In this document: piece by piece, positions 24,862 through 33,159 of the stretch
How the letters are laid out: the number at the start of each line of letters is the position of its first letter
Position numbering within the stretch: the stretch's first letter is position 1
Assembly (NCBI GenBank): GCA_903863295.1
Contig: CAIPBM010000036.1
Location: 1-42,818, forward strand
Length of the DNA: 42,818 nt
Source: an uncultured Verrucomicrobiota bacterium
GTDB lineage: Bacteria > Verrucomicrobiota > Verrucomicrobiia > Methylacidiphilales > UBA1321
Direction: 5' to 3'
The notes under the pieces: model-generated
What the model was told of the DNA's origin: nothing
What the model saw: only the letters and a program-made list of their open reading frames with translations
Databases searched by the model: none
Position numbers and translations under genes: made by a program

Positions 24862-27800
24862 ATGAACTTTTCCCATTTCTTTATCACCCGGCCGGTCTTT
24901 GCCGCCGTACTGTCGATCGTCATCTTGATCGTTGGCGGGATTGCCCTTTTTCAACTGCCCATCGCGCAGTACCCGGAAATTGTGCCGCCGACCATCCAGG
25001 TCAGCGCGACTTATCCCGGTGCCAACGCCCAGATTGTGGCCGACACGGTAGCCTCGCCGATTGAGCAGGCGGTCAATGGCGTCGAGAACATGCTCTACAT
25101 GTCCTCGCAGTGTACCAACGACGGCGCGATGTTGCTGACCATCACGTTCAAGCTGGGCACGAACCTCGATACCGCTCAGGTGTTGGTTCAGAATCGCGTG
25201 GCCATTGCCGAACCGAAGTTGCCGGAGGATGTGCGCCGGACCGGCATCACCACCCTGAAGAAATCGCCTGACCTGACCATGGTCGTCCACCTCATTTCGC
25301 CGCACGGGAAATACAACCAGCTTTACCTCAGTAATTACGCCTTTCTCCAGATCAAGGATACCCTGAGCCGCCTCCCGGGCGTCGGCGATGTGACTATTTT
25401 CGGCGCGCGTGATTACAGCATGCGTGTCTGGCTCGACCCCAACAAAATTGCCTCCCGCAATATGACGGCGAGTGATGTGGTCAACGCCATCCGCGAGCAA
25501 AATGTCCAGGTTGCCGCTGGTGTGCTGGGCCAGCCGCCCACGCCGAAGGGGCAACAATTTCAGCTCACGCTCAGTACGATGGGCCGGTTGGTTGAGCCCA
25601 AGCAATTTGAGGATATCGTGATCAAGACCGGCGCGGACGGGCAGGTCACACGCCTGAAGGACGTGGCGCGGGTGGAGCTCGGCGCCTTGGACAACACCAT
25701 GGATAGCATGCTCGATGGCGAGCCCGCCGTGGCCATGGTCATCTTCCAGTTGCCCGGTTCCAACTCACTTGACACCTCCAAGGCCGTTCGCGCGGAAATG
25801 GAGAGACTCAAGCAACGGTTCCCGCCGGGAGTCGACTACCGCATCATTTATGATACCACGATGTTTGTGCGCGACTCCATCGCGGCGGTGGTGCAGACCC
25901 TCTTTGAAGCCATCGGACTCGTTGTTCTTGTCGTCATTGTTTTCCTTCAGACCTGGCGTGCCGCCATCATCCCGCTGGTCGCGGTGCCGGTTTCGCTCAT
26001 CGGGACTTTTGCCGTCATGGAAGCGATCGGATTCTCGCTCAACAATCTTTCTCTCTTCGGGCTCGTTCTGGCCATCGGTATCGTGGTGGATGACGCCATC
26101 GTTGTCGTTGAAAACGTTGAACGTAATCTCCAGAGCGGACTCTCGGCGGTCGATGCGACGCGAAAGGCGATGGATGAGGTCGTCGGGCCCGTGGTGGCCA
26201 CCGCGCTCGTGCTCAGCGCCGTCTTTATTCCCACGGCTTTTATCTCGGGCATCACGGGCCAATTCTACCGGCAGTTCGCCTTGACGATTGCCGTCTCAAC
26301 CATCATCTCGGCATTTAATTCGTTGACGCTTAGCCCTGCGCTTTGCGCACTTTTGCTGAAGCCTCACGCCGCAAAGCCCGATCTTTTTCAACGGCTCCTC
26401 AACTTTCTCGTCGGCTGGTTCTTTGCCATCTTTAACTGGTGCTTTGAAGCGGCCCGAAAGCTTTATGTTTCCGTGGTCGGCGGCCTGATCCGTGTTGCGC
26501 CCCTGGTTCTGCTCATTTACGTCGGGTTACTCGCGCTGGCCTGGTATGGCTTCCAGCGGGTGCCGAGTGGCTTCATTCCCCAGCAGGATCAAGGCTACCT
26601 CATCAGCGTGGCCCAGCTTCCTGACGCCGCGTCCCTGGAGCGAACCGAGAATGTCGTTCATAAGATCTCGGAGATCGCCCGCAGCACGCCGGGCATTGCC
26701 CATAGCGTCGAATTCCCCGGCTTCTCCGTGCTCAGCTTCACCAGCGCTTCGAACTCTGCCGCGATCTTTTTCCCGCTGACCCCATTCAGCGAACGCAAAA
26801 CGCCGAATCTGTCGGCGGGCGCCATTCTGGGTGGTCTCTTCCCCAAGCTTTTCTCCATTCCGGAGGGGCTCTGCCTGATCTTCCCTCCTCCTCCGGTGCA
26901 GGGACTCGGCACCGTCGGCGGATTCAAGATGGAAGTGGAATGTCGCAACGGCACCGATTTCGAGCAGTTGGACAAGGTGGTGCAGTCGATCATTGCGAAG
27001 GGCAATCAGACTCCCGGCTTGACCGGACTCTACACCACCTTACGCACCCGCACGCCGCAACTCTATATCGATATTGATCGCGCCAAGGCGAAGTCGATGA
27101 ATGTTGCCCTGAGCGATATTTCGAGCACCCTGCAGATTTATCTCGGCTCGCTCTACGTCAACGACTTCACCCTCTTTAACCGTAGTTACCAGGTTACGGC
27201 GCAGGCCGATTCGAATTTCCGGCTGACGCCGGAGGACATCGGCAATCTCAAGACCCGCAACGCGGCGGGTGACATGGTGCCATTAAGTACGCTGGTCGCG
27301 GTGAAGAATATCACGGGCCCGGATCGTGTGGTGCGTTACAATCTCTATCCTTCAGCCGATATCGCCGGGTCTCCCGCGCCAGGGTACAGCTCCGGTCAGG
27401 CGATTGCGCTCATGGATAAGCTGGTCAAAGAACAGTTGCCGCCCGATATGAGCTACGAGTGGACCGATTTGACTTACCAGGAAATCCTGGCGGGCAATAC
27501 CACGCTTTATATCTTCCCCCTCTGCGTACTCTTCGTCTTCCTGACCCTGGCCGCGCAATACGAAAGCTGGAGCCTTCCGCTCACGGTCATCCTCATCGTT
27601 CCGATGTGCCTGCTCAGCGCCATCTGGGGGGTCTGGTTCCGGGCCATGGACAACAACATCTTTACCCAGATCGGGTTGGTCGTTCTCGTGGGCTTGGCCT
27701 GTAAAAACGCGATCCTGATTGTCGAGTTCGCCAAGACGCTCCAGGAAGGTGGCGAGACACGGCGACAGGCGGCGATTGATGCCGCACGCCTCCGCATACG

Positions 27801-28032
27801 CCCGATCATGATGACGTCGTTCTCGTTCATCCTCGGCGTGGTCCCGCTCTTGATTGCCTCCGGTGCGGGCGCGGAGATGCGTCAGGCGCTGGGTACGGCG
27901 GTCTTCTTCGGCATGCTGGGGGTCACGTTCTTCGGGGCGCTCTTCACACCGGTATTCTATGTGGTCGTGCGCTGGCTGACGGACAAGCGAAGCAAGTCTT
28001 CGACGTCGACACCTCCAGCAACGGCAGTTTAA
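24862..28032 (+). CDS. RND multidrug efflux pump, HAE1 (AcrB) family
   Basis: This 1056-residue inner-membrane pump exports hydrophobic compounds using the proton gradient. It begins FFITRPVFAAVLSIV (TM1) and continues with PIAQYPEIVPPTIQVSATYPGA, as in AcrB. The proton-relay residues are present: the Asp pair in GIVVDDAIVVVENVE (residues 410-411, TM4) and Lys948 in LACKNAILIVEFAK (TM10). Twelve TM segments and two large periplasmic loops fit the sequence. The C-terminus (TPVFYVVVRWLTDK) is complete. Substrates cannot be predicted. Confidence 0.95.
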   Translation: MNFSHFFITRPVFAAVLSIVILIVGGIALFQLPIAQYPEIVPPTIQVSATYPGANAQIVADTVASPIEQAVNGVENMLYMSSQCTNDGAMLLTITFKLGTNLDTAQVLVQNRVAIAEPKLPEDVRRTGITTLKKSPDLTMVVHLISPHGKYNQLYLSNYAFLQIKDTLSRLPGVGDVTIFGARDYSMRVWLDPNKIASRNMTASDVVNAIREQNVQVAAGVLGQPPTPKGQQFQLTLSTMGRLVEPKQFEDIVIKTGADGQVTRLKDVARVELGALDNTMDSMLDGEPAVAMVIFQLPGSNSLDTSKAVRAEMERLKQRFPPGVDYRIIYDTTMFVRDSIAAVVQTLFEAIGLVVLVVIVFLQTWRAAIIPLVAVPVSLIGTFAVMEAIGFSLNNLSLFGLVLAIGIVVDDAIVVVENVERNLQSGLSAVDATRKAMDEVVGPVVATALVLSAVFIPTAFISGITGQFYRQFALTIAVSTIISAFNSLTLSPALCALLLKPHAAKPDLFQRLLNFLVGWFFAIFNWCFEAARKLYVSVVGGLIRVAPLVLLIYVGLLALAWYGFQRVPSGFIPQQDQGYLISVAQLPDAASLERTENVVHKISEIARSTPGIAHSVEFPGFSVLSFTSASNSAAIFFPLTPFSERKTPNLSAGAILGGLFPKLFSIPEGLCLIFPPPPVQGLGTVGGFKMEVECRNGTDFEQLDKVVQSIIAKGNQTPGLTGLYTTLRTRTPQLYIDIDRAKAKSMNVALSDISSTLQIYLGSLYVNDFTLFNRSYQVTAQADSNFRLTPEDIGNLKTRNAAGDMVPLSTLVAVKNITGPDRVVRYNLYPSADIAGSPAPGYSSGQAIALMDKLVKEQLPPDMSYEWTDLTYQEILAGNTTLYIFPLCVLFVFLTLAAQYESWSLPLTVILIVPMCLLSAIWGVWFRAMDNNIFTQIGLVVLVGLACKNAILIVEFAKTLQEGGETRRQAAIDAARLRIRPIMMTSFSFILGVVPLLIASGAGAEMRQALGTAVFFGMLGVTFFGALFTPVFYVVVRWLTDKRSKSSTSTPPATAV

Positions 28033-28129
28033 GCCGTTTGTCAGTGCAGGATTGAATTCGGTGATCGAATCAAAAAAATCACAAAAGGATTTTGCTCTGC
28101 GCGTGGACTCGCCATCATACTGTCAGCGT

Positions 28130-28672
28130 ATGTCCGGCCCCAATCTCGTTTACTTTGACCTGGAAACCCAGAAGAGCGCGGCGGAAGTCGGCGGCTGGCA
28201 CAACAAGCGCGCGATGAAGATGTCGCTGGGCGTGACCTACAGCACGGCGCGGGGCACCTATGAGATTTATCGCGAGGACGAGGTGCACCACCTTCTCCAG
28301 GAACTCCAGCGGGCTGACCGGGTCATCGGGTATAACGTGATCGACTTTGATTTTGAAGTGCTGGCGCCCTACTCCGTTTTTGATTTGAGCCAGGTGCCGG
28401 TGCTTGACCTCATGCAAGACGTGGAAAAAACGATAGGCATGCGGGTGGGGCTTGATGCCATTGCCGAGCAGACCCTGGGTTGCGGCAAGACGGCTGACGG
28501 CATGGAAGCGCTGAAGTGGTGGAAGGAAGGGAAGCTTCAACCCATCGCCGAGTATTGCTGTTACGACGTCAAGGCGACGCGTCTCGTTCACGAATTTGGC
28601 GCGGAATACGGCTGCGTCTTTTATTTCAGCAAGAAGACGCAACGCCGGGAAAAAGTGCCGGTGATTTGGTAG
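28130..28672 (+). CDS. RNase H-like 3'-5' exonuclease domain protein
   Basis: From ATG 28130 the protein has 180 residues and begins MSGPNLVYFDLET. This matches the YprB-like RNase_H_2 / DEDD exonuclease fold: Asp10 and Glu12 in the first motif, YNVIDFDFEVL as the second, and a final Asp in YCCYDVKATR. The lysine-rich end (SKKTQRREKVPVIW) resembles the C-terminus of helicase-associated members. Such domains trim DNA or RNA ends, but the substrate here is unknown. An upstream TTG at 28052 would add 26 residues that do not look like family sequence. It is 97 nt after the pump gene and may be on its transcript. Confidence 0.8.
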   Translation: MSGPNLVYFDLETQKSAAEVGGWHNKRAMKMSLGVTYSTARGTYEIYREDEVHHLLQELQRADRVIGYNVIDFDFEVLAPYSVFDLSQVPVLDLMQDVEKTIGMRVGLDAIAEQTLGCGKTADGMEALKWWKEGKLQPIAEYCCYDVKATRLVHEFGAEYGCVFYFSKKTQRREKVPVIW

Positions 28673-28688
28673 GGTGTAATTTTAGCGA

Positions 28689-28796
28689 TCCGTCATCCTG
28701 AGCTTGTCGAAGGATCAGCCCCCAAGGATTCGCGAATTTCAGTATAACGTGGGTGATCGACGGAAGCTGATCCTTCGACAAGCTCAGGATGACGGA
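28689..28796. repeat. TTCGACAAGCTCAGG inverted repeat between exonuclease and GH88 genes
   Basis: Perfect 31-bp arms at 28689-28719 and 28766-28796 flank a 46-bp spacer. The element again lies between convergent genes, as at 19817-19922. The two spacers share a weak common pattern (GATTTTCGAA versus GATTCGCGAA at the same place), suggesting the whole element, not just the arms, is what has been copied. Confidence 0.9.
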
Positions 28797-28802
28797 AGGT
28801 AA

Positions 28803-30188
28803 TTAAAACCGGATATCGAAGAAGCGCAAATCAGGCTGGCCTGTCGCGGCTCGATGGAGCATGACGGCGAGCTCGCGCGCATGGTAATCGCCCCACATCG
28901 AGGCCTCTCCGCACGGAACCTGCTGGCCCGGCGGGATGTAATCCCAGCCGTTGGGGCGATGATAAACGGAGTGGAGAATCAGACCTTCGTGCGTGGGATC
29001 GGTCGAGAGATAGGGCTCCTCAAAGAGTCGCTTCGCGACGGTGAGTCCCGCCTGATAATAGCGGGTGCCCTGTTCCGTTTGGCCCACGCGCTTCAGGTAG
29101 TTGCCGAGGCGGAGCAGGCCCTGCGCGGCGATGGCGGCGGCGCTGCTATCGACCGGTTCATGCTGGTTGTAGGGTTCGGCGGGACGATCCAGGTAATTGC
29201 CGAGATAAGCGAGACCGGGCGCCCCGGTGTCCCAATAGGGAATGCCATCAACCGGAGTGTACTGGAGATAGAAATCGGCGACGGCCTCGGCGACGCGCAG
29301 GAAGCGGGAGATCACCTGGGCCTTGCCGCCAAACGGAGCCAATTCCTCTTCCGGGAGAGTCTCGAGAAATTCGATCTCTTCCGGGTAACCGCAGAGAATC
29401 CAGGCGAGGCCGCGCGTCCAAGTCGAGAAGGGTGAATATCCTTGCTGACTGTTGGGGCAACGGTAAGCGCCGTCGTTGACGTTGAAGATCGACTCGTGCG
29501 CGGTGCGTCCCCGGATATCGTACGAATCGCGGCCATCGCCGAAATAAACGGCGAAGCGCGCCGTCGTTTCGGCATGTTGGAGAAGTCGCGCCAGGAGCGA
29601 AATAGGGCGATCCATCTCGCCCATCAGCTTGTGGCCGAGTTGGTGACTTACGGCCAGCGCACGTAGCGAACGAATGGTATCGGCGAAGAGCGAGTGAGGG
29701 CCGTTGAACGAGTAGATGTAGCCGGAGTCGGGAGTGAGTTCGGTCCAGCGCGCGGCCTGGATGGCCCCGGTTGCCTTGAGCGCGAGTTCGTAGAAATTCT
29801 TTTCCCACGGATTGAACGGGAGCACGCCCGATGACATGAGGCGGAGAAGATTGCCGTAGGTGCTGACGTTGTTGAAGCCGTGGTCGTGCACGCCGATGTG
29901 GGTGACGTGTGAGGCCATGAGTTCGACCGTATTGCGGCGGCCGATATCGAGGAAGGCTTCGTCGCGCGTGACCTCGAATTGATAGATCGCGCCACCGAAT
30001 TGAAAGCCCTGGGTCCACTCGGTCCAGCCCCGCGAGGTGTACTCGCCCTTGACCGTGAAGACCGGTGTGCCGCGCGCGGGGTTCCACCGGTTTTGCAGGT
30101 GATGGATTTTCTGGCCGGAAAGGGCGAAGACTTGGTCGAGGGCTGGCTTGAGATCGGCAGCGGTGAGGGAGTAGTTGATCTGGATCAT
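28803..30188 (-). CDS. GH88 unsaturated glucuronyl hydrolase
   Basis: GH88 enzymes remove the 4,5-unsaturated uronic acid that lyases leave on oligosaccharides, by hydration of the double bond. From ATG 30188 there are 461 residues, somewhat longer than usual (about 380-400), with no signal peptide, so it works in the cytoplasm. The alpha/alpha-barrel motifs are HDHGFNN (Asp102, matching the catalytic Asp88 of Bacillus UGL), SLFADTIRSL (Asp170, matching Asp149), FSTWTRGLAW and EPVDSSAAAIAAQGLL, ending with IPCGEASMWGDYHA-like sequence. It is last in the kdgK-eda-SDR-GH88 operon. Whether the donor is pectin, glycosaminoglycan or another uronate polymer cannot be told. Confidence 0.88.
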   Translation of the reverse strand: MIQINYSLTAADLKPALDQVFALSGQKIHHLQNRWNPARGTPVFTVKGEYTSRGWTEWTQGFQFGGAIYQFEVTRDEAFLDIGRRNTVELMASHVTHIGVHDHGFNNVSTYGNLLRLMSSGVLPFNPWEKNFYELALKATGAIQAARWTELTPDSGYIYSFNGPHSLFADTIRSLRALAVSHQLGHKLMGEMDRPISLLARLLQHAETTARFAVYFGDGRDSYDIRGRTAHESIFNVNDGAYRCPNSQQGYSPFSTWTRGLAWILCGYPEEIEFLETLPEEELAPFGGKAQVISRFLRVAEAVADFYLQYTPVDGIPYWDTGAPGLAYLGNYLDRPAEPYNQHEPVDSSAAAIAAQGLLRLGNYLKRVGQTEQGTRYYQAGLTVAKRLFEEPYLSTDPTHEGLILHSVYHRPNGWDYIPPGQQVPCGEASMWGDYHARELAVMLHRAATGQPDLRFFDIRF

Positions 30189-30200
30189 GGATGGATAATT

Positions 30201-30271
30201 TTTTTGCCGCGAAGGAACACAACGATTGGGAAGGCCTTGCCGTTTTTGTGTTCTCTGCGTTCTGGGGTGGC
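30201..30271. repeat. CTTTGTGTTC repeat pair between SDR and GH88 genes
   Basis: A left part (30201-30222, TTTTTGCCGCGAAGGAACAC plus AA) and a right part (30243-30271, with TTTTTGTGTTCTCTGCGTTC) are imperfect inverted versions of the repeat seen at 19239-19270. Together they nearly fill the 88-bp gap between SDR stop and GH88 start. Confidence 0.55.
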
Positions 30272-30276
30272 TGAGG

Positions 30277-31074
30277 TTAGAGTCGGCGCAAATGGAAACC
30301 GCCGTCGAGGTTGATGACGTCGCCGGTGGAGAAAGGGAAATGGCCTTCCAGGATTGCCTTGGTGGCGAGTCCGACATCCTGCGGCGTGCCCCAACGTTTT
30401 TGCGGGACCAGGCCGTCGGCCAGCATCTTGTCGTATTTATCCTTCACGCCGGCGGTCATGTCGGTCGCCATGATGCCGGGGCGAAGTTCGAGCACCTGCA
30501 CGCCTGCGTCGGCCAGACGCACGGCCCAGAGCTGAGTGGCCATGCCGAGCCCAGCCTTGGAGATGCAGTATTCGCCGCGATTGATCGAGGCGGTGTTGGC
30601 GGAGAGGGAAGTGACGAAGAGGAGCTTGTAGCCGCCGGGGACGCGGGCCTTACCGGGATTGGCCAGCCAGTAACGCGCGGCGAGTTGCGAGAGGAAATAG
30701 GGGCCCTTCAGGTTGATGCCGATGACTTCGTCGAAGATTTCCTCCGTGGCCTCCGTGATATCGGCGCGGATACGCGGAGCGACTCCGGCGTTGTTGACCA
30801 AGGCATCGAGATGGCCGTAGGCGGCGAGCGTTTCATCAAAGAGCCGCTGACGATCGGAGGCGAGACCGATGTTGCCGCCGACCTGCGCGAATTTTTGCGC
30901 GGGGTTGGGGGCGAGCTTGGCGCAGGCCTCGGCGGTCGCGGCTGCGGCGTCCTTGTTGCTGGCGTAGTGGATCGCGACGGAAAAACCGGCAGAGGCAAGT
31001 GTTTCGGCTACGCCACGGCCGAGGCCGCGTGAGGAGCCGGTGACGAGGACGACGGGTGGAGGAGAGTTGAGCAT
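30277..31074 (-). CDS. SDR-family oxidoreductase, probable uronate-pathway dehydrogenase
   Basis: This is a 265-residue classical short-chain dehydrogenase. The cofactor motif is TGSSRGLG (12-19), NNAG is at 94-97, and the catalytic residues are Ser156, Tyr169 and Lys173 (YCISK). ELRPGIMATDM and DVINLDGGF complete the pattern. By sequence alone it could be any SDR. Its place between eda and GH88 in a KDG operon suggests a KduD-like or DEH-reductase role, producing 2-keto-3-deoxygluconate or its precursor interconversion. That assignment is contextual. No kduI homologue is in the window. It is 218 nt downstream of eda, across a repeat cluster. Confidence 0.85.
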   Translation of the reverse strand: MLNSPPPVVLVTGSSRGLGRGVAETLASAGFSVAIHYASNKDAAAATAEACAKLAPNPAQKFAQVGGNIGLASDRQRLFDETLAAYGHLDALVNNAGVAPRIRADITEATEEIFDEVIGINLKGPYFLSQLAARYWLANPGKARVPGGYKLLFVTSLSANTASINRGEYCISKAGLGMATQLWAVRLADAGVQVLELRPGIMATDMTAGVKDKYDKMLADGLVPQKRWGTPQDVGLATKAILEGHFPFSTGDVINLDGGFHLRRL

Positions 31075-31112
31075 ATCTATTAATTACGATCTTTGGTTCA
31101 AACCTTCCCCCT

Positions 31113-31231
31113 CGTTCCCAAGTACAACTTGGGAACGCACTTGTCCCCGCAACTTCGTTGCGTGCTCAGAGGTGGTCGTAGTGAAGCAAAGCTTCGCGGA
31201 CACGGACGTTCCCAAGTGCAACTTGGGAACG
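31113..31231. repeat. Cluster of hairpins built on CGTTCCCAAGT..ACTTGGGAACG
   Basis: Two 25-bp palindromes (31113-31137 and 31207-31231) read CGTTCCCAAGTACAACTTGG and CGTTCCCAAGTGCAACTTGG, each followed by GAACG. Between them lie two smaller palindromes, CGCAACTTCGTTGCG and GAAGCAAAGCTTC. The outer flanks (CCCT and AGGG) extend the symmetry, so the block is both a row of four hairpins and one large inverted repeat. It fills the eda-SDR gap inside the operon. Confidence 0.85.
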
Positions 31232-31292
31232 AGGGAAAAGGGAAGGAAAGGCATGAGAGCAAAGTCAACAAAGGTCTTGGACCGGCGCTACG

Positions 31293-31940
31293 TTATTTAC
31301 CCCGTGCCTTGGCCACGGCGACGATGAATTGCCCGGCGAGATCACTCAACTTCGCCCAGTCCTTGTTTTTGAGGATGTCCTTGCTGACGAGCGTGCTGCC
31401 TGCGGCCACGGCCACGCAACCGGCCTTGATGAAATCGCCCGCCGTGTTCACGTCGACGCCACCGGTAGGGACGATCTTGAGGTGGGGGAGGGGACCGCGA
31501 ATGGAACTGATGTACTTCGGGCCGAGACCTTCTGCCGGGAAAATCTTGATGAAATCGGCGCCAAGTTCGTAGGCCGTTTGCGCCTCCGTCGGCGTGTAGG
31601 AACCGGCAAAGATCGTTTTGCCCACGCGGTTGCAATAGGCGATGACCTCCGGCTTGAGGACGGGCGTGATGACATATTGCGCCCCGGCGGCGATGGCGGC
31701 CTCGGCGGTCTTGACGTCGAGCACGCTGCCGACGCCCACGAGCGCCTTGTCGCCGAAGACGCGGCAGACATCGGCGATGACCTGGAGCGCGTTGGGCGTG
31801 GTCATGGTGACTTCAATGCCGGAGACGCCACCGTCAATGAGGGCGCGACTGGCGTCGATGAGTTGTTCCGAGTTGTCGGCGCGGATGATGGCGACGACGC
31901 CGGGAGTGAGGAGGCCGGAGATGACTTGGTCTTTGGTCAT
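31293..31940 (-). CDS. eda: 2-dehydro-3-deoxy-phosphogluconate (KDPG) aldolase
   Basis: This class I aldolase splits KDPG to pyruvate and glyceraldehyde-3-phosphate. The 215-residue protein is of normal length. GIEVTMTTP carries the catalytic Glu43. ALVGVGSVLD and the Schiff-base Lys132 in DFIKIFPAEGLGP are in place, and VPTGGVDVNTAGDFIKAG forms the phosphate site. It is second in the operon after kdgK and uses the kinase product directly. Some family members also cleave related keto-deoxy sugars such as 2-keto-4-hydroxyglutarate. Confidence 0.93.
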   Translation of the reverse strand: MTKDQVISGLLTPGVVAIIRADNSEQLIDASRALIDGGVSGIEVTMTTPNALQVIADVCRVFGDKALVGVGSVLDVKTAEAAIAAGAQYVITPVLKPEVIAYCNRVGKTIFAGSYTPTEAQTAYELGADFIKIFPAEGLGPKYISSIRGPLPHLKIVPTGGVDVNTAGDFIKAGCVAVAAGSTLVSKDILKNKDWAKLSDLAGQFIVAVAKARGK

Positions 31941-31947
31941 AAGAGAT

Positions 31948-31985
31948 TTGACGGAATTACGAAGGACAGACGGAATTAACGGAAT
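31948..31985. repeat. Dispersed repeat, ACGGAATTA family, copy 2
   Basis: This 38-bp near-copy of 23-60 occupies most of the 63-bp gap between the kdgK stop and the eda start. It lies where the eda Shine-Dalgarno region would be transcribed. Confidence 0.75.
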
Positions 31986-32003
31986 GAGAGGGTAGTTGGA
32001 AAC

Positions 32004-33023
32004 CTATCGCTGCACGCGACCGGAGCCGTCCCCGGCGAGCAGAGCTTCGACTTCGGAGAGTTTCACGAGATTGAAATCGCCGCTGATCGAGTGCTTTAAG
32101 CAGCTGGCGGCCACGGCAAATTCAATGGCGTCCTGCGGAGACTTCTTCTTACCGAGCGCGTAAACGAGTCCCGCCGCAAACGAATCGCCACCGCCGACGC
32201 GGTCGACAATCTGGATATCGTAGCGACGGCTGAAGTTCGCCTTACCCTCCGTGAAGTAGAGTCCCGACCAGCCGTTGTGCGAGGCGGAAAAGCTCTCGCG
32301 CAGCGTGATGGCCACGCCCTTGAACTTGAAGCGCTCGGTCAATTTGGTGGCGACTTCGATGTAACGGCTGTGGTCGATCTTGCCCTCGGTCACTTCCGTG
32401 CCGCTGGCCTTGATGCCGAAGACTTTCTCCGCGTCTTCTTCGTTGGCGATACAGATATCGACATATTCCATGATGCCGCTCATGACTTGTCCGGCCTTTT
32501 CGGTCGTCCAGAGTTTCTTGCGGTAATTCAGGTCGCAACTCACGGTCAGGCCGAGCTTCTTTGCCGCGCGTGCCCCTTCCAGCGAGGCTTGGGCCGCCTT
32601 GTCGGAAAGAGCAGGGGTGATGCCGGTGAAATGGAACCAGTCGGCGCCCTTGAGAATCTCTTCCCAGTTAAGTTCGGACGGATTGATCTCGGAGATGGCG
32701 CTATGGGCGCGATCGTACGTGACGGTGGAAGCGCGCTGGGAGGCGCCGCTCTCCAGGAAGTAGATGCCGATGCGCTCGCCGCCGCGCTTGACCTGGCTGG
32801 TATTGACGCCAAGACCTCGCAATTTCTGGAGGCAGGTTTCGGCGATGTCGTTCTTGGGCAGGCGCGTGACGAACGTGGCCTCCTCACCGAAGAGCGCCAG
32901 GGACACGGCGACATTGGCCTCGCCGCCGCCGAAGGTCATCTCCAGCACGGGTGTTTGGTTGAGACGCAGAAAGCCCGGGGTAGCCAGGCGCATCATGATT
33001 TCTCCGAAAGTGACGATTTTCAT
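32004..33023 (-). CDS. kdgK: 2-keto-3-deoxygluconate kinase (PfkB family)
   Basis: KdgK phosphorylates KDG to KDPG. The 339-residue PfkB/ribokinase-type protein begins MKIVTFGEIMMRLATPG. It has the substrate-side GGGEANVAVSLALFGEEATFVTRLP, a central SCDLNYRKKLW typical of KDG kinases, and the C-terminal signature VGGGDSFAAGLVYAL with the catalytic aspartate. It is the first gene of the four-gene uronate operon, with GGAG 13 nt before the ATG and a clear promoter 26-55 nt upstream. Confidence 0.92.
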   Translation of the reverse strand: MKIVTFGEIMMRLATPGFLRLNQTPVLEMTFGGGEANVAVSLALFGEEATFVTRLPKNDIAETCLQKLRGLGVNTSQVKRGGERIGIYFLESGASQRASTVTYDRAHSAISEINPSELNWEEILKGADWFHFTGITPALSDKAAQASLEGARAAKKLGLTVSCDLNYRKKLWTTEKAGQVMSGIMEYVDICIANEEDAEKVFGIKASGTEVTEGKIDHSRYIEVATKLTERFKFKGVAITLRESFSASHNGWSGLYFTEGKANFSRRYDIQIVDRVGGGDSFAAGLVYALGKKKSPQDAIEFAVAASCLKHSISGDFNLVKLSEVEALLAGDGSGRVQR

Positions 33024-33049
33024 AGGGAATTCGCTACTCCTTTTCCCGG

Positions 33050-33078
33050 ATCATATATGATATATAGCGGGATTTCAA
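33050..33078 (-). promoter_or_regulatory. Sigma70-like promoter of the kdgK operon with overlapping palindrome
   Basis: Read on the minus strand, TTGAAA (33073-33078) and TATGAT (33050-33055) are separated by exactly 17 bp, close to the sigma70 consensus. The -10 box is one half of the perfect 12-bp palindrome ATCATATATGAT (33050-33061). A palindrome placed there suits an operator for a repressor such as a GntR- or KdgR-type protein. No regulator gene is in the window, so the operator role is inferred. Confidence 0.65.
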
Positions 33079-33159
33079 CGCAAAAATCTCCCCTTGACGC
33101 TTCAACCAAAGGCGTTTTCTGCGCGGAGGGTGCTGGAACGGAAGCCCGCCCGGTTGGGG

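Noticed and set aside
23491-25605. 704-codon open frame on the minus strand opposite the efflux adaptor and pump genes
   Set aside because: It is fully antisense to two strongly conserved RND genes. Its translation shows no recognisable domain, and long antisense frames are common in GC-rich coding DNA.
30189-30377. N-terminal extension of the GH88 gene
   Set aside because: The extra 63 residues overlap the SDR gene and a repeat and look like random translation. ATG 30188 gives the family start.
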